The notes under the pieces: generated by a model
Databases searched by the model: none
Told to the model about the DNA's origin: nothing
What the model saw: the letters and a program-made list of their open reading frames with translations, nothing else
Assembly (NCBI GenBank): GCA_034678405.1
Contig: JAXDBW010000041.1
Location: 1-13,924 of the forward strand
Length of the DNA stretch: 13,924 nt
DNA from: JAXDBW01 sp034678405
Lineage (GTDB): Bacteria > Patescibacteriota > Patescibacteriia > UBA10025 > JAHIVO01
Reading direction: 5' to 3'
In this document: piece by piece, positions 1 through 7,434 of the stretch
How the letters are laid out: each line of letters begins with the position of its first letter
Position numbering within the stretch: position 1 is the first letter of the stretch
Translations under genes and position numbers: made by a program

Positions 1-243
1 CTTAATGATCCGGTTGATCAGCGAGAGCGATTTGCCGCCCAAGAATCCATGCGGGAGGCCGGGGATGATGAGGCACAGCGTATTGACGAAGATTTCATTA
101 CCGCTCTCAGTCATGGGATGCCGCCGACAGCGGGCATCGGCATTGGCATTGACCGACTAGCTGCCCTCATGACCAATTCCCACAATCTCAAAGAAGTAAT
201 TCTATTTCCGACACTCAAACCCAAAGACGATGCAGACGCGTGA
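1..243 (+). CDS. lysS: Lysyl-tRNA synthetase, C-terminal fragment (class II)
   Basis: This is the last 80 codons of a class II lysyl-tRNA synthetase, which charges tRNA-Lys in the cytoplasm. The gene begins before the window. The visible part opens with LNDPVDQRERF, a conserved stretch near the LysRS C-terminus. It then carries class II motif 3, GMPPTAGIGIGIDRL, whose arginine contacts ATP, and ends with the usual VILFPTLKP tail. The natural end of the family is present, so only the 5' part is missing. The TGA stop at 241-243 overlaps the next gene by 14 nt, suggesting translational coupling. Family identity is very secure. Whether an N-terminal anticodon-binding OB domain is present cannot be seen. 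Confidence 0.96.
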   Translation, partial: LNDPVDQRERFAAQESMREAGDDEAQRIDEDFITALSHGMPPTAGIGIGIDRLAALMTNSHNLKEVILFPTLKPKDDADA

Positions 244-784
244 TGAATCACTCGCACTACTCCATGAGTACGTTGCCAACGAAAACCTCCGCAAACATAT
301 GTATGCCGTCGAAGCAGCTATGCGCGCCTACGCGCAGTACTACGACGCGGACCCCGACTGGTGGGGACAGGTTGGGTTATTGCATGACTTCGACTATGAA
401 AAATATCCCTCACTCGAAGATCACCCGTATCGTGGTGCCCAAATATTGAAGCAGCGGGGATATCCGGATGAATTTGTCCAAACCATCCTAGCGCATGCTA
501 GCCACACGGGTGTTCCTCGTGATACGAAAGCCAAACAAGTCGTGTTTGCGGTCGATGAGCTAGCAGGATTTATCGTCGCGGTCGCACTGGTCCGCCCGAA
601 TAAGAAGATTGCGGAAGTCAAAGTGTCCTCAGTCAAAAAGAAACTCAACGATGCCTCGTTTGCCCGCCAGGTCAACCGCCAGGAGATATACGAGGGAGCC
701 GAAGCACTTGGCATCCCACTTGATAAGCATATTCAGCGAGTGCTCACCGCCCTCCAGGGCATAGCTAATCAATTAGGATTATAA
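230..784 (+). CDS. HD-superfamily predicted hydrolase (COG2316-like)
   Basis: This is a 184-residue soluble protein of the HD metal-dependent phosphohydrolase superfamily. Visible metal-binding residues are His23 (LRKHMYAVE), the His52-Asp53 pair (GLLHDFDYEKYP), His65, His89/His92 (ILAHASHTG) and Asp109 (VFAVDELAG). The spacing of the HD pair, the following DHPYRGAQIL and the late Asp resembles the small stand-alone 'predicted hydrolase, HD superfamily' group, whose substrate is unknown to me. The ATG lies inside the end of lysS, with no SD, so translation is probably coupled to lysS. Four nucleotides separate it from the MgtC-like gene. The superfamily call is firm; a specific substrate (nucleotide or otherwise) cannot be inferred. 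Confidence 0.85.
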   Translation: MQTRDESLALLHEYVANENLRKHMYAVEAAMRAYAQYYDADPDWWGQVGLLHDFDYEKYPSLEDHPYRGAQILKQRGYPDEFVQTILAHASHTGVPRDTKAKQVVFAVDELAGFIVAVALVRPNKKIAEVKVSSVKKKLNDASFARQVNRQEIYEGAEALGIPLDKHIQRVLTALQGIANQLGL

Positions 785-787
785 ATT

Positions 788-1264
788 ATGTCAGATCCCT
801 TTGTCCTGACCAACGCTGATATTTTTCTCCGGATAGTGTTGTCTATTTTCCTCTCCGGGGTGATTGGTATAGAGCGCAAATTTTATCATAAGCCCGCGGG
901 ATTTCGGACAAATATCCTCGTCGGACTTGGATCTACTATTTTGATGCTGATCACCCTAAGTGCAGTAGAAACCTACAGTACCACAATGGCCTCAATTGAC
1001 GTCACCCGCATCGCGGCCCAGGTCGTCACTGGCATTGGTTTCCTCGGCGCCGGCGCCATCATCCAGGGACGCGGTTCAATTCACGGCTTGACCACCGCCG
1101 CGAGTATTTGGGTGGTGGCCGCGATTGGTATGGCGGTCGGCTTGGGGTTCTATGCAGTCGCGTCGGTCGGCACGGTTGCCGCGCTGGTCGTTCTCGCGGT
1201 TCTGGGACGTATTGAGTATCGATTTGAGCACCGTCATGATGGGGATAATCATGAGGGACAATAA
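788..1264 (+). CDS. MgtC/SapB family inner-membrane protein
   Basis: This 158-residue protein has about four hydrophobic segments (roughly residues 12-28, 42-60, 76-95 and 104-138), a short N-terminal tail and a polar, His/Asp-rich C-terminus. Signature stretches of the MgtC/SapB N-terminal domain are clear: GIERKFYHKPAGFRTN (27-42), GIGFLGAGAI (82-91) and GLTTAASIWVVAAIGMAVG (100-118). Family members act in Mg2+ limitation responses or modulate membrane ATPases; the role here is unknown. The C-terminal cytosolic domain of Salmonella MgtC is absent, as in many short homologues. It sits between the HD gene and serS with gaps of 3 and 8 nt, so it is very likely co-transcribed. Confidence 0.9.
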   Translation: MSDPFVLTNADIFLRIVLSIFLSGVIGIERKFYHKPAGFRTNILVGLGSTILMLITLSAVETYSTTMASIDVTRIAAQVVTGIGFLGAGAIIQGRGSIHGLTTAASIWVVAAIGMAVGLGFYAVASVGTVAALVVLAVLGRIEYRFEHRHDGDNHEGQ

Positions 1265-1272
1265 CGAGACCT

Positions 1273-2541
1273 ATGCTCGACATTAAATATATAAAGAAGA
1301 ACTTACCTGAGGTACAACAGAAGCTCGCTACCCGCGGTGTTTCAACAAACGATACTTCTATTGTTAATGCTATTCAACTAGACGACAAACGGATAGAAAA
1401 GCAGTCAGAGATTGACACGATTAAAGCCGAAAAGAATTCATTTAGCAAAACCATAAGCTCGCTGAGCCCAACTGAAAAGAAAAAGGGTATCGCCAACCTA
1501 GCCAAACTGTCCAAGAAAGAAAATTTATTAAAAGCCGAGATTGATAAAATCCAAGAGTCTCTTACAGAAAAACTCCGACTACTCCCAAATATTCCCTCGG
1601 ATGCAAGTCCCGTGGGCAAAAGTGATAAAGATAATGTCGTTGTAAAAGAAGTAGGGACGGTCCCTTCTTTTAATTTCACTCCGCTCGACTATATGACACT
1701 CAGCGAGCGTCTCGACTTGATTGATACTGAGCGCGCTGCCAAGGTAAGCGGATCACGGTTTGGGTATATCAAGGGTCATGGCGCCCTGTTGTGGAATGCC
1801 TTAGTACAATATACTCTCGAAAAAATAACTACTGCTGGATTTACGCCATTCTATTCTCCTGTGCTTGTCCGCGAAGACGTCATGCGTGACAGTGGCTATG
1901 ATTCATACCTTGAGGGTCAGGAGGCCTACCATTTAGCAGAGGAAAAGCTATACCTCGTCGGGACAGGGGAGCATGCACTATTACCATATCACCGTGACGA
2001 GATTCTCGACGCTGACACCCTACCCCGTAAATATACGACGTATTCGGCGTGCTTCCGACGGGAGGCAGGAAGCTACGGTAAAGATACCAAAGGCATCCTC
2101 CGTGTACACCAATTTGATAAACAAGAAATGGTTGTCTTGTCCAAACCAGAAAAATCATGGGACATATTTGATCAGCTCGTCGCGTTGCAGGAAGATATCA
2201 TCCAGGGCCTCGGTTTGCATTACCATTTGCTCGAGGTGTCGACTGGTGATTTACCGCGTCCGTCAGCGCGAGTAGTAGATCTCGAATGCTTCATACCCTC
2301 CGAAAAAAAGTTCCGCGAAACCCACTCAGCGTCGAATTGTACTGACTATCAAGCACGCGCGAATAATATTCGCTATAAATCTGATGACGGCACTGACTTC
2401 GTCCATATCCTCAATGCCACTGCCATCACCCCACGGACGCTCATTGCGGTTATTGAACAATACCAGAAGTCAGATGGGAGTATCGCTCTCCCTGAAGTAC
2501 TCCAGCCATATACCTTTGGATTGAAGAACATTACCGTCTAA
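1273..2541 (+). CDS. serS: Seryl-tRNA synthetase
   Basis: This is a complete 422-residue class II seryl-tRNA synthetase, close to the usual bacterial length of about 425. Residues 35-105 form the charged, Lys/Glu-rich helical arm that binds the long variable arm of tRNA-Ser. The catalytic core follows: TGEHALLPYHRDEIL (231-245), motif 2 with FRREAGSYGKDTKGILRVHQF (in part) at 261-281, the SNCTDYQARANNIRY serine-site region (354-368), and motif 3 around NATAITPRTLIA (381-392). The PEVLQPY tail is present. In motif 3, NATAITPRT replaces the more common NGTGLAxxRT but keeps the arginine. The start ATG lies 8 nt after the mgtC-like stop, with only a weak purine stretch upstream. Confidence 0.97.
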   Translation: MLDIKYIKKNLPEVQQKLATRGVSTNDTSIVNAIQLDDKRIEKQSEIDTIKAEKNSFSKTISSLSPTEKKKGIANLAKLSKKENLLKAEIDKIQESLTEKLRLLPNIPSDASPVGKSDKDNVVVKEVGTVPSFNFTPLDYMTLSERLDLIDTERAAKVSGSRFGYIKGHGALLWNALVQYTLEKITTAGFTPFYSPVLVREDVMRDSGYDSYLEGQEAYHLAEEKLYLVGTGEHALLPYHRDEILDADTLPRKYTTYSACFRREAGSYGKDTKGILRVHQFDKQEMVVLSKPEKSWDIFDQLVALQEDIIQGLGLHYHLLEVSTGDLPRPSARVVDLECFIPSEKKFRETHSASNCTDYQARANNIRYKSDDGTDFVHILNATAITPRTLIAVIEQYQKSDGSIALPEVLQPYTFGLKNITV

Positions 2542-2546
2542 GCCGC

Positions 2547-3689
2547 ATGCTGCATACCCAACCAATAACCTGGGTGGAAATATCCCGGAGTGCCGTTCGG
2601 CACAACCTCCGGTTGTTTCGCAGACACATTGGCCGGACAATTCAGCTCATGCCCATCATCAAGTCGAATGCCTACGGCCACGGACTCGTAGAAATGGCAC
2701 GGATCTGCACTGCCGCCGGGGTGAAATGGCTTGGTGTCGTCAGTCTCGATGAGGCGCTCACGCTCCGTACGCAAGGGATTCGGTGTAATATTCTCGTGCT
2801 CAGTTTCTATCACCCGGACAAAATAGCCGAAGCAATCAAAAAGAACATCCGGCTAACAGTATATAGTGCCCGCGCCGCAAAAAAAATAAACACCATAGCC
2901 GCGCGACTGGATAGGAAGGCAAGTGTGCATGTAAAAATAGACACGGGCACCACCCGGCTCGGCCTGCTACCAGATCAGGTCATCGGCGAAGTGAAGCAGA
3001 TCGCCGCACTGCCGCATATCCGTCTCGAGGGAGCGTTTACGCATTACGCCGATGCTGAGAACCCAGATCAGGTGGTTACTCATCGGCAGCACAGCATTTT
3101 TACCGAGGCGATCACCGCGCTCCAGGCACATGGCATTTCAATCCCGATCACGCACAGTGCATGCTCAGCGGCGACCCTCCTCAATCCAAAAACGCACGAT
3201 GACATGGTCCGGGTGGGCATCTCGCTTTATGGACTCTGGTCAGTGGAGTCACCGCGGCACCGCCGTGCCCTACAGAAAAAACTCCCACTGAAACCAGTCC
3301 TGTCTTGGCATACGCGCATCATCCAAGTCAAAGACATACCCCAAGGGGCACATATCGGCTATGGCCAGACCTACCGCGCCTCACAACCCCTGCGCATCGC
3401 GGTTCTCCCGATAGGGTATTGGGATGGATACGACCGCGGTTTATCAAACATCGCCGTTGTCGTCATCAATGGGGTGCGCTGTCCGGTCCGAGGCCGAATT
3501 TGCATGAATCTCACCATGGTAGACGTCACCGAAGTACCCCGCGTACGCCCGGGTGACACCGCCACAGTGATTGGGTATAATAAAAAAGCTGAAGTATCTG
3601 CAGATGAAGTAGCTCGGTGGCTAGATACTATCAACTATGAAGTTGTGACAAGGATAAATCCACTCATCCCGCGAATCGTTACTAAATAA
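2547..3689 (+). CDS. alr: Alanine racemase (PLP-dependent)
   Basis: This 380-residue alanine racemase converts L-Ala to D-Ala for peptidoglycan precursors in the cytoplasm. The fold-type III PLP barrel is at the N-terminus, with the Schiff-base Lys39 in IIKSNAYGHG. Lys130 (the site that is carbamylated in characterised enzymes) and Arg137 lie in VHVKIDTGTTRLG. The C-terminal beta domain supplies the second catalytic base, Tyr272, in GYGQTY. PIGYWDGYDRGLSN and INYEVVTRI are typical. In GRICMNLTMVD the residue after the conserved Met is Asn321, where most alanine racemases have Asp. The gene starts 5 nt after serS and lies two genes before ddl, the next step in the pathway. Confidence 0.96.
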   Translation: MLHTQPITWVEISRSAVRHNLRLFRRHIGRTIQLMPIIKSNAYGHGLVEMARICTAAGVKWLGVVSLDEALTLRTQGIRCNILVLSFYHPDKIAEAIKKNIRLTVYSARAAKKINTIAARLDRKASVHVKIDTGTTRLGLLPDQVIGEVKQIAALPHIRLEGAFTHYADAENPDQVVTHRQHSIFTEAITALQAHGISIPITHSACSAATLLNPKTHDDMVRVGISLYGLWSVESPRHRRALQKKLPLKPVLSWHTRIIQVKDIPQGAHIGYGQTYRASQPLRIAVLPIGYWDGYDRGLSNIAVVVINGVRCPVRGRICMNLTMVDVTEVPRVRPGDTATVIGYNKKAEVSADEVARWLDTINYEVVTRINPLIPRIVTK

Positions 3690-3703
3690 ATAACTCCCAT
3701 CGT

Positions 3704-3913
3704 ATGACCGAAGAACCAAACGTATATAACAAAGGCGATGTTGTACCAACTGATGGTAAATATGTTTGCTCACCGTGTGGGTACCATCATGAATACAAAG
3801 CCGGTGAAACATTTGGTGAGTGCACTTCATGTATGGCCGGATCAACCGATGGTCACCCTGACTATGTTGACGGCACCGGTCTGTGGGAAAAGGCGAGTGA
3901 GCCAGAAACATAG
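3704..3913 (+). CDS. Small zinc-ribbon-like protein (69 aa)
   Basis: This is a short acidic protein with two CxxC knuckles: Cys22/Cys25 in YVCSPCGYHHEY and Cys40/Cys43 in GECTSCMAG. The 14-residue spacing fits a rubredoxin-type zinc ribbon. The lead-in GDVVPTDGKYVC resembles the 'PGxxVPxSGxYxC' opening of small zinc-ribbon proteins found in many bacteria, whose function I do not know. There is no membrane segment or signal peptide. It lies between alr and ddl with gaps of 14 and 9 nt, so it is probably part of the operon. A link with wall synthesis is suggested only by position. The codon pattern and motif make it a real gene rather than a chance frame. Confidence 0.78.
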   Translation: MTEEPNVYNKGDVVPTDGKYVCSPCGYHHEYKAGETFGECTSCMAGSTDGHPDYVDGTGLWEKASEPET

Positions 3914-3922
3914 TTATACTAT

Positions 3923-5035
3923 ATGAGTCGTACCCGACTGCGAGTTGGCGTTATCTTCGGTGGTCGCTCCGGCGAACACGAGGTTTCGCTTGTCTCGGCT
4001 CAGAGTGTCATGCAGGCACTGAGCGATCTCGGCCATACCGTCATACCTATTGGCATTACAAAATCTGGCCGATGGATTTCTGGCTCACAGGTTGCTCAGC
4101 AGTTGCGAGATGGGGAACCAATTGACCAGAGCACCGACCTCATCACGCCAGACGCACAGCGGGCGCTCACCTCGGTTTCGACGCCCGACGGCCTCACCAA
4201 ACTTGATGTCGTATTCCCAGTTCTCCATGGTACATACGGCGAGGACGGGACGATGCAGGGCCTACTCGAACTGGCTGATGTACCGTATGTCGGTTCGGGC
4301 GTCCTCGGTTCAGCGGTCGCCATGGATAAGGTAATCCAGAAGCAAATTTGCCGTGCCGTGGATCTTCCTGTCGTACCGTATGTGGTTATTCATGCCCATT
4401 CATATCCAGAACACGCCGCCGCCCTACATAGTGAGATCATGGCCCTCGGGTACCCAGTCTTTGTCAAACCAGCCAACCTCGGTTCATCAGTAGGCATCAC
4501 GAAAGTGCACAGCCAGGATGAATTAGCCCCGGCGATTATGGAAGCGCTCACATACGATACAAAAGTCATCGTCGAGCGCGGGGTCGTCAATGCGCATGAA
4601 ATCGAAGTCGCGATTCTGGGTAACGAAAATCCAGAGGCATCAGTACCAGGGGAAATTATTTCGTCAAATGAATTTTATGACTACGACGCCAAATACGTCG
4701 ATGGCGCCTCGTCAGAGAAAATACCAGCCCCACTACCCAAAGACGTATTAGAGCGCATCCAGTCGTATGCGACCCGTGCATTCACCGCCTATAACTGCTC
4801 GGGCATGGCACGGGTCGACTTCCTCGTCACCGATACCCATGATATATACTTAAACGAAATAAACACGATTCCTGGCTTCACCAGCATCTCTATGTATAGT
4901 AAACTCTGGGAAGCGTCCGGGGTATCCTACACTGAACTCATCCGGCGATTACTCGACCTCGCTATCGCCAGACGCCACGCACGCGCCCAACTGCACACTT
5001 CATATACCCCAAAAAATAATTGGTACCAGCAATAA
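3923..5035 (+). CDS. ddl: D-alanine--D-alanine ligase
   Basis: This 370-residue ATP-grasp enzyme joins two D-Ala using ATP, supplying the dipeptide for MurF. N-terminal signature: GGRSGEHEVSLVSAQSV (about 12-28). Central signature: LHGTYGEDGTMQGLLE, with VPYVGSGVLGSAVAMDK next to it. The ATP-binding strand is FVKPANLGSSVGITKV. The substrate-loop motif FYDYDAKYV carries a Tyr as in D-Ala-D-Ala ligases, whereas Van-type D-Ala-D-Lac ligases differ there. The metal-binding tail DFLVTDTHDIYLNEINTIPGF (in part) has Asp, Glu and Asn in place. The C-terminus extends about 20 residues beyond the usual end and is rich in Arg/His. The start has no SD; a TATACT just upstream is too close to the ATG to be its promoter. 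Confidence 0.97.
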   Translation: MSRTRLRVGVIFGGRSGEHEVSLVSAQSVMQALSDLGHTVIPIGITKSGRWISGSQVAQQLRDGEPIDQSTDLITPDAQRALTSVSTPDGLTKLDVVFPVLHGTYGEDGTMQGLLELADVPYVGSGVLGSAVAMDKVIQKQICRAVDLPVVPYVVIHAHSYPEHAAALHSEIMALGYPVFVKPANLGSSVGITKVHSQDELAPAIMEALTYDTKVIVERGVVNAHEIEVAILGNENPEASVPGEIISSNEFYDYDAKYVDGASSEKIPAPLPKDVLERIQSYATRAFTAYNCSGMARVDFLVTDTHDIYLNEINTIPGFTSISMYSKLWEASGVSYTELIRRLLDLAIARRHARAQLHTSYTPKNNWYQQ

Positions 5036-5037
5036 TC

Positions 5038-5889
5038 ATGCCATCCGGAATTCGCTACCGCCGCAGTTTCCGCGGTCAATCAACCGAACCAACTCATAAC
5101 CCGATGTTTACCCGGCGGTCATGGCAAGCGGCTGCTATTCAGCACTTCTCATTGATTGGCTGGATCGTACTCATCGGCATACTACTACTCGCATATTGGC
5201 TTTTCTATAGTCCTGCATTTCAGATTACTAGTGTACAGATCGTCGGAGCCTCTCCTTCGCTCGCGCTCGACATTCAGGCTGGGCCAGTCCATAACCAGCT
5301 CGCCGCGACACGTCTGTTTATCTTTCCTCAGTATAGCCTGATGTTATGCGATACTCAGGCACTTGCTAAAACCATTCAACAGACCTACTCCCTTGATGCG
5401 GTTTCGATTGACAAAGATTTTGCGCATCGACTCATTATTACCATCGATGAAAAGGATCCAGAATTGATATGGTATACTCAGGATCACTACTATTACCTCG
5501 ATCAGCAGGGGAGTGTCGCGGGTATGATTGATGATATTACGAAGGCGCCGGACACCTTTCCGCAAATCATCGATGAGGCTAACGAGCCAGTGACAACCGG
5601 TCAAACGATTTTGGATACTGACCGTATAGCATTTCTGACCAGCCTGAATGCGTGGATTCGAGATGATGGCCGTATTAACATCTTTAACTACTCATTACCC
5701 ACGCGCCAGGGTACCCAGCTATCACTACACGTATCAGACGTACCCTATGTTGTGTATTTCGATATAAGTCGCGATCTCCAGCTCCAGCAGGATAAGCTCA
5801 AGCGCGTCCTGGACGAAAATATGATCAGTGAAAAAAACCCGACTGAATATATCGACGTCCGGATAGGGGATCGGGTATACTTCAAATAA
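5038..5889 (+). CDS. ftsQ: FtsQ/DivIB-type cell division protein
   Basis: This is a 283-residue bitopic membrane protein. A basic cytoplasmic tail of about 35 residues precedes one membrane span (about 38-57, FSLIGWIVLIGILLLAYWLF). A POTRA domain begins at FQITSVQIVGAS, and a beta-rich FtsQ domain ends in EYIDVRIGDRVYFK, the typical terminal strand. FtsQ/DivIB links the divisome proteins FtsB and FtsL outside the membrane. The alternative TTG at 5020 lies inside ddl. I prefer the ATG 2 nt after the ddl stop, although neither start has an SD. The order alr-ddl-ftsQ echoes the dcw cluster order ddl-ftsQ. Sequence conservation is low, as usual for the family, so the call rests on architecture plus context. 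Confidence 0.85.
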   Translation: MPSGIRYRRSFRGQSTEPTHNPMFTRRSWQAAAIQHFSLIGWIVLIGILLLAYWLFYSPAFQITSVQIVGASPSLALDIQAGPVHNQLAATRLFIFPQYSLMLCDTQALAKTIQQTYSLDAVSIDKDFAHRLIITIDEKDPELIWYTQDHYYYLDQQGSVAGMIDDITKAPDTFPQIIDEANEPVTTGQTILDTDRIAFLTSLNAWIRDDGRINIFNYSLPTRQGTQLSLHVSDVPYVVYFDISRDLQLQQDKLKRVLDENMISEKNPTEYIDVRIGDRVYFK

Positions 5890-5891
5890 CT

Positions 5892-6557
5892 ATGCCGACC
5901 AAGAAAAAGAAGAAAATTTGGCTCTCTCCAACCGGCCTCGAAAGTGCGAAACGCTGCCCCCGCTGTTTTTGGCTCCGGTACAATAAAAAACTGTACCAGC
6001 CCGAGGGGATTGTCTCACGCCTGGCAAACCGTTTTGATGTCATCATCAAACAATATTTCGATCTCTATCGTCCCCTGGGTGAGCTTCCGCCCATGCTCGA
6101 AGGCAAGGTCAACGGCACGCTCCAGCACCCGTTTCAAGAAACGTATTTCTACCATCACGATGATGATTTTGGATTAATGGGTAAACTTGATGAATGTTTA
6201 GTCACATCCAATGGGACATACACTCCGGTCGATCATAAGACCTCAAGTTCTGACCCAAACGCGAAGCCAATGATCCCCGCGTACCAAACTCAGCTCGACA
6301 CGTATGCATTCCTCCTCGAACAGAATAACCGGCCATCGAGTGGGATTGGCCACCTCATATATTTCTATCCCGCTCAGGCAAAAGATCTCCATAACCGTTT
6401 CCCCATGGATATTACAGTGAAGACGCTGAAGACAAACCCTGACAACGCCCTAAAGAAGTTTAAGACCGCTATCGCCGTGCTGAAGAAACCCATGCCGGAT
6501 CCATCTCCTGACTGCCCGTTCTGTACCTGGCACGTGGACTATGGCAAACTGACCTAA
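5892..6557 (+). CDS. PD-(D/E)XK nuclease-superfamily protein with four cysteines
   Basis: This 221-residue protein resembles the Cas4/RecB-type nuclease core. After a Lys-rich start, WLSPTGLESAKRCPRCFWLRY (in part) is the family's N-terminal helix. Active-site candidates are Asp100 in LMGKLDECLV, Asp114 and Lys116 in YTPVDHKTSS, and the QxxxY-like QLDTYAFLLE (Gln134, Tyr138). Cys22/Cys25 at the start and Cys208/Cys211 (PDCPFCTW) at the end could hold an Fe-S cluster or zinc, as in Cas4 and AddB, but the 2+2 arrangement differs from their usual 1+3. No cas genes are nearby. It is the last gene of the + array, 2 nt after ftsQ, and is followed by a terminator. The biological role is unknown; DNA repair or processing is a guess. 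Confidence 0.82.
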   Translation: MPTKKKKKIWLSPTGLESAKRCPRCFWLRYNKKLYQPEGIVSRLANRFDVIIKQYFDLYRPLGELPPMLEGKVNGTLQHPFQETYFYHHDDDFGLMGKLDECLVTSNGTYTPVDHKTSSSDPNAKPMIPAYQTQLDTYAFLLEQNNRPSSGIGHLIYFYPAQAKDLHNRFPMDITVKTLKTNPDNALKKFKTAIAVLKKPMPDPSPDCPFCTWHVDYGKLT

Positions 6558-6577
6558 CCAACGGCATACTACAAATC

Positions 6578-6609
6578 AAAAAAGACTCGCGGTTCAGCGG
6601 GCCTTTTTT
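6578..6609. terminator. Two-sided intrinsic terminator between convergent genes
   Basis: The hairpin has left arm 6578-6590, a 6-nt loop (GGTTCA) and right arm 6597-6609. AAAAAAG pairs with CTTTTTT at the base. One A/C mismatch and one G/T wobble lie in the upper stem. T-runs occur on both strands, so it can end the ftsQ-side transcript (+) and the HU transcript (-), which converge here. Confidence 0.85.
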
Positions 6610-6630
6610 GCTAGGCTAGACTCTACGATC

Positions 6631-6912
6631 TTAGAGAATAGCTTCTTTTGCAGCTTTGGCTACTCGGAATTTCACGACCGTTTTGGCCGGAATCTGAATA
6701 GTCTCGCCAGTCGCAGGATTGCGGCCCATGCGAGCTGCACGGTGCTTCTTCACCAATTTCCCGAGTCCGGGCAGGGTGAATTCACCACTTGACTTGACCT
6801 CGCCGTAGGCGGTCTCGGTGAGAAGGTCCATGAAGGACTGCACCTCTTTTTTGGAGAGGCCCGACTTCTCGGCGAGATGGCCCATGAGCTGAGACTTGGT
6901 CATTTTTGCCAT
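6631..6912 (-). CDS. HU-family DNA-binding protein
   Basis: This 93-residue histone-like protein bends and compacts DNA as a dimer. The N-terminal helix pair (MTKSQLMGHLAEKSGLSKKE, in part) is followed by LPGLGKLVKKHRAARMGRNPATGE, cited in part, which carries the signature of the beta arm and the Arg-Asn-Pro tip that intercalates in DNA. IQIPAKTVVKFRVAKAAKEAI closes the fold in the usual way. Length matches HU (about 90). It has its own consensus-like promoter 40 bp upstream and shares a terminator with the opposing array. There is no SD ahead of the ATG. HU versus IHF cannot be settled by eye; a single non-specific HU is the simplest reading. Confidence 0.95.
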   Translation of the reverse strand: MAKMTKSQLMGHLAEKSGLSKKEVQSFMDLLTETAYGEVKSSGEFTLPGLGKLVKKHRAARMGRNPATGETIQIPAKTVVKFRVAKAAKEAIL

Positions 6913-6951
6913 GGTACATTACTGTTTAATAGTAAGACCTTTGCACCACCT

Positions 6952-6980
6952 AGTATAGCACGGAAGGGGATTTGAGCCAA
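6952..6980 (-). promoter_or_regulatory. Sigma-70-type promoter for the HU gene
   Basis: On the minus strand, TTGGCT (6975-6980) is separated by exactly 17 nt from TATACT (6952-6957). The -35 matches 4 of 6 and the -10 matches 5 of 6 consensus bases. The expected transcription start near 6945 leaves a leader of about 33 nt without SD. Confidence 0.7.
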
Positions 6981-7032
6981 TGTTTATGGGGGTAAAATGC
7001 ACCTGACAGGATAAGAAAGTATAGGATTAATG

Positions 7033-7066
7033 ATTAATTTTGGCTAACATTAGCCATTTTATTAAT
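7033..7066. repeat. Nested dyad in the HU/DUF4342 spacer
   Basis: A perfect 7-bp inverted repeat, TGGCTAA-CA-TTAGCCA, occupies 7041-7056. It is flanked nearly symmetrically by two copies of the palindrome ATTAAT (7033-7038 and 7061-7066). It sits about 60 bp upstream of the HU -35 and about 55 bp upstream of the DUF4342 -35. There is no T-run, so it is not a terminator. A protein-binding site serving both divergent promoters is the likeliest reading. Confidence 0.5.
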
Positions 7067-7110
7067 ATGGAGAAATTAGCAATTTATTAACAGCTTTTTT
7101 CTAAAACTCC

Positions 7111-7139
7111 TCGTCAAAGGATGATTTACTCGATATACT
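7111..7139 (+). promoter_or_regulatory. Promoter for the DUF4342 operon
   Basis: TCGTCA (7111-7116, 4 of 6 consensus bases), a 17-nt spacer and TATACT (7134-7139, 5 of 6) lie about 30 bp before the DUF4342 ATG. The -10 is the same hexamer as in the divergent HU promoter. The predicted start near 7146 gives a leader of about 24 nt with no SD. Confidence 0.6.
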
Positions 7140-7169
7140 ACATACACTTATTAACTAGCAATCTGACAT

Positions 7170-7421
7170 ATGACAGACGAAAAAACATTTAAAGAAGAGA
7201 TAAAAGTAACTGGCGATCAACTAGTTGAGACGGTAAAAAAGCTGGTGCATGAAGCCAATGTGAGGAAACTCATTCTCAAAGATGACCAAGGCAAAACACT
7301 AATGGAAATTCCGGTCAGCGTTGCCTCTGTCGGAGCTATTTTGCTGCCAGTATTAGCTGCGCTCGGTGCTCTCGCGGCGCTCGTCACAAACTGCACGATT
7401 GAAGTAGTTAAAACCAAATAA
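7170..7421 (+). CDS. DUF4342 family small membrane-associated protein
   Basis: This 83-residue protein has two parts. Residues 1-48 are charged and helical, with EEIKVTGDQLVETVKKLVHEA and NVRKLILKDDQGKTLMEIP, cited in part. A hydrophobic part follows, SVASVGAILLPVLAALGALA (in part), ending in VTNCTIEVVK. This matches the DUF4342 layout as I recall it: 'vsGeeL...vkeLi.egNvRri.ik...G..l.eiPlt', then an Ala/Leu-rich span. The function of the family is unknown to me. The strong 17-nt-spaced promoter and the 13-nt gap to the next gene suggest a two-gene operon with the surface protein. A single membrane span or hairpin at residues 50-72 is likely. Confidence 0.8.
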   Translation: MTDEKTFKEEIKVTGDQLVETVKKLVHEANVRKLILKDDQGKTLMEIPVSVASVGAILLPVLAALGALAALVTNCTIEVVKTK

Positions 7422-7434
7422 CAATTAGTACCCA

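Noticed and set aside
3914..3919. TATACT as a -10 box for ddl
   Set aside because: It is 3 nt before the ATG, so transcription would start inside the gene, and no -35 is visible.
5020..5037. TTG start for ftsQ, adding six residues
   Set aside because: It lies inside ddl without an SD; the ATG 2 nt after the ddl stop is the simpler choice.
5892..6557. Cas4 of a CRISPR system
   Set aside because: No cas1, cas2 or repeat-spacer array is present, and the cysteine layout differs.
6629..6640. CTTAGAGAA near the HU stop as another copy of the recombinase-tail repeat
   Set aside because: Only about nine bases match and the surrounding codons differ; this is consistent with chance.
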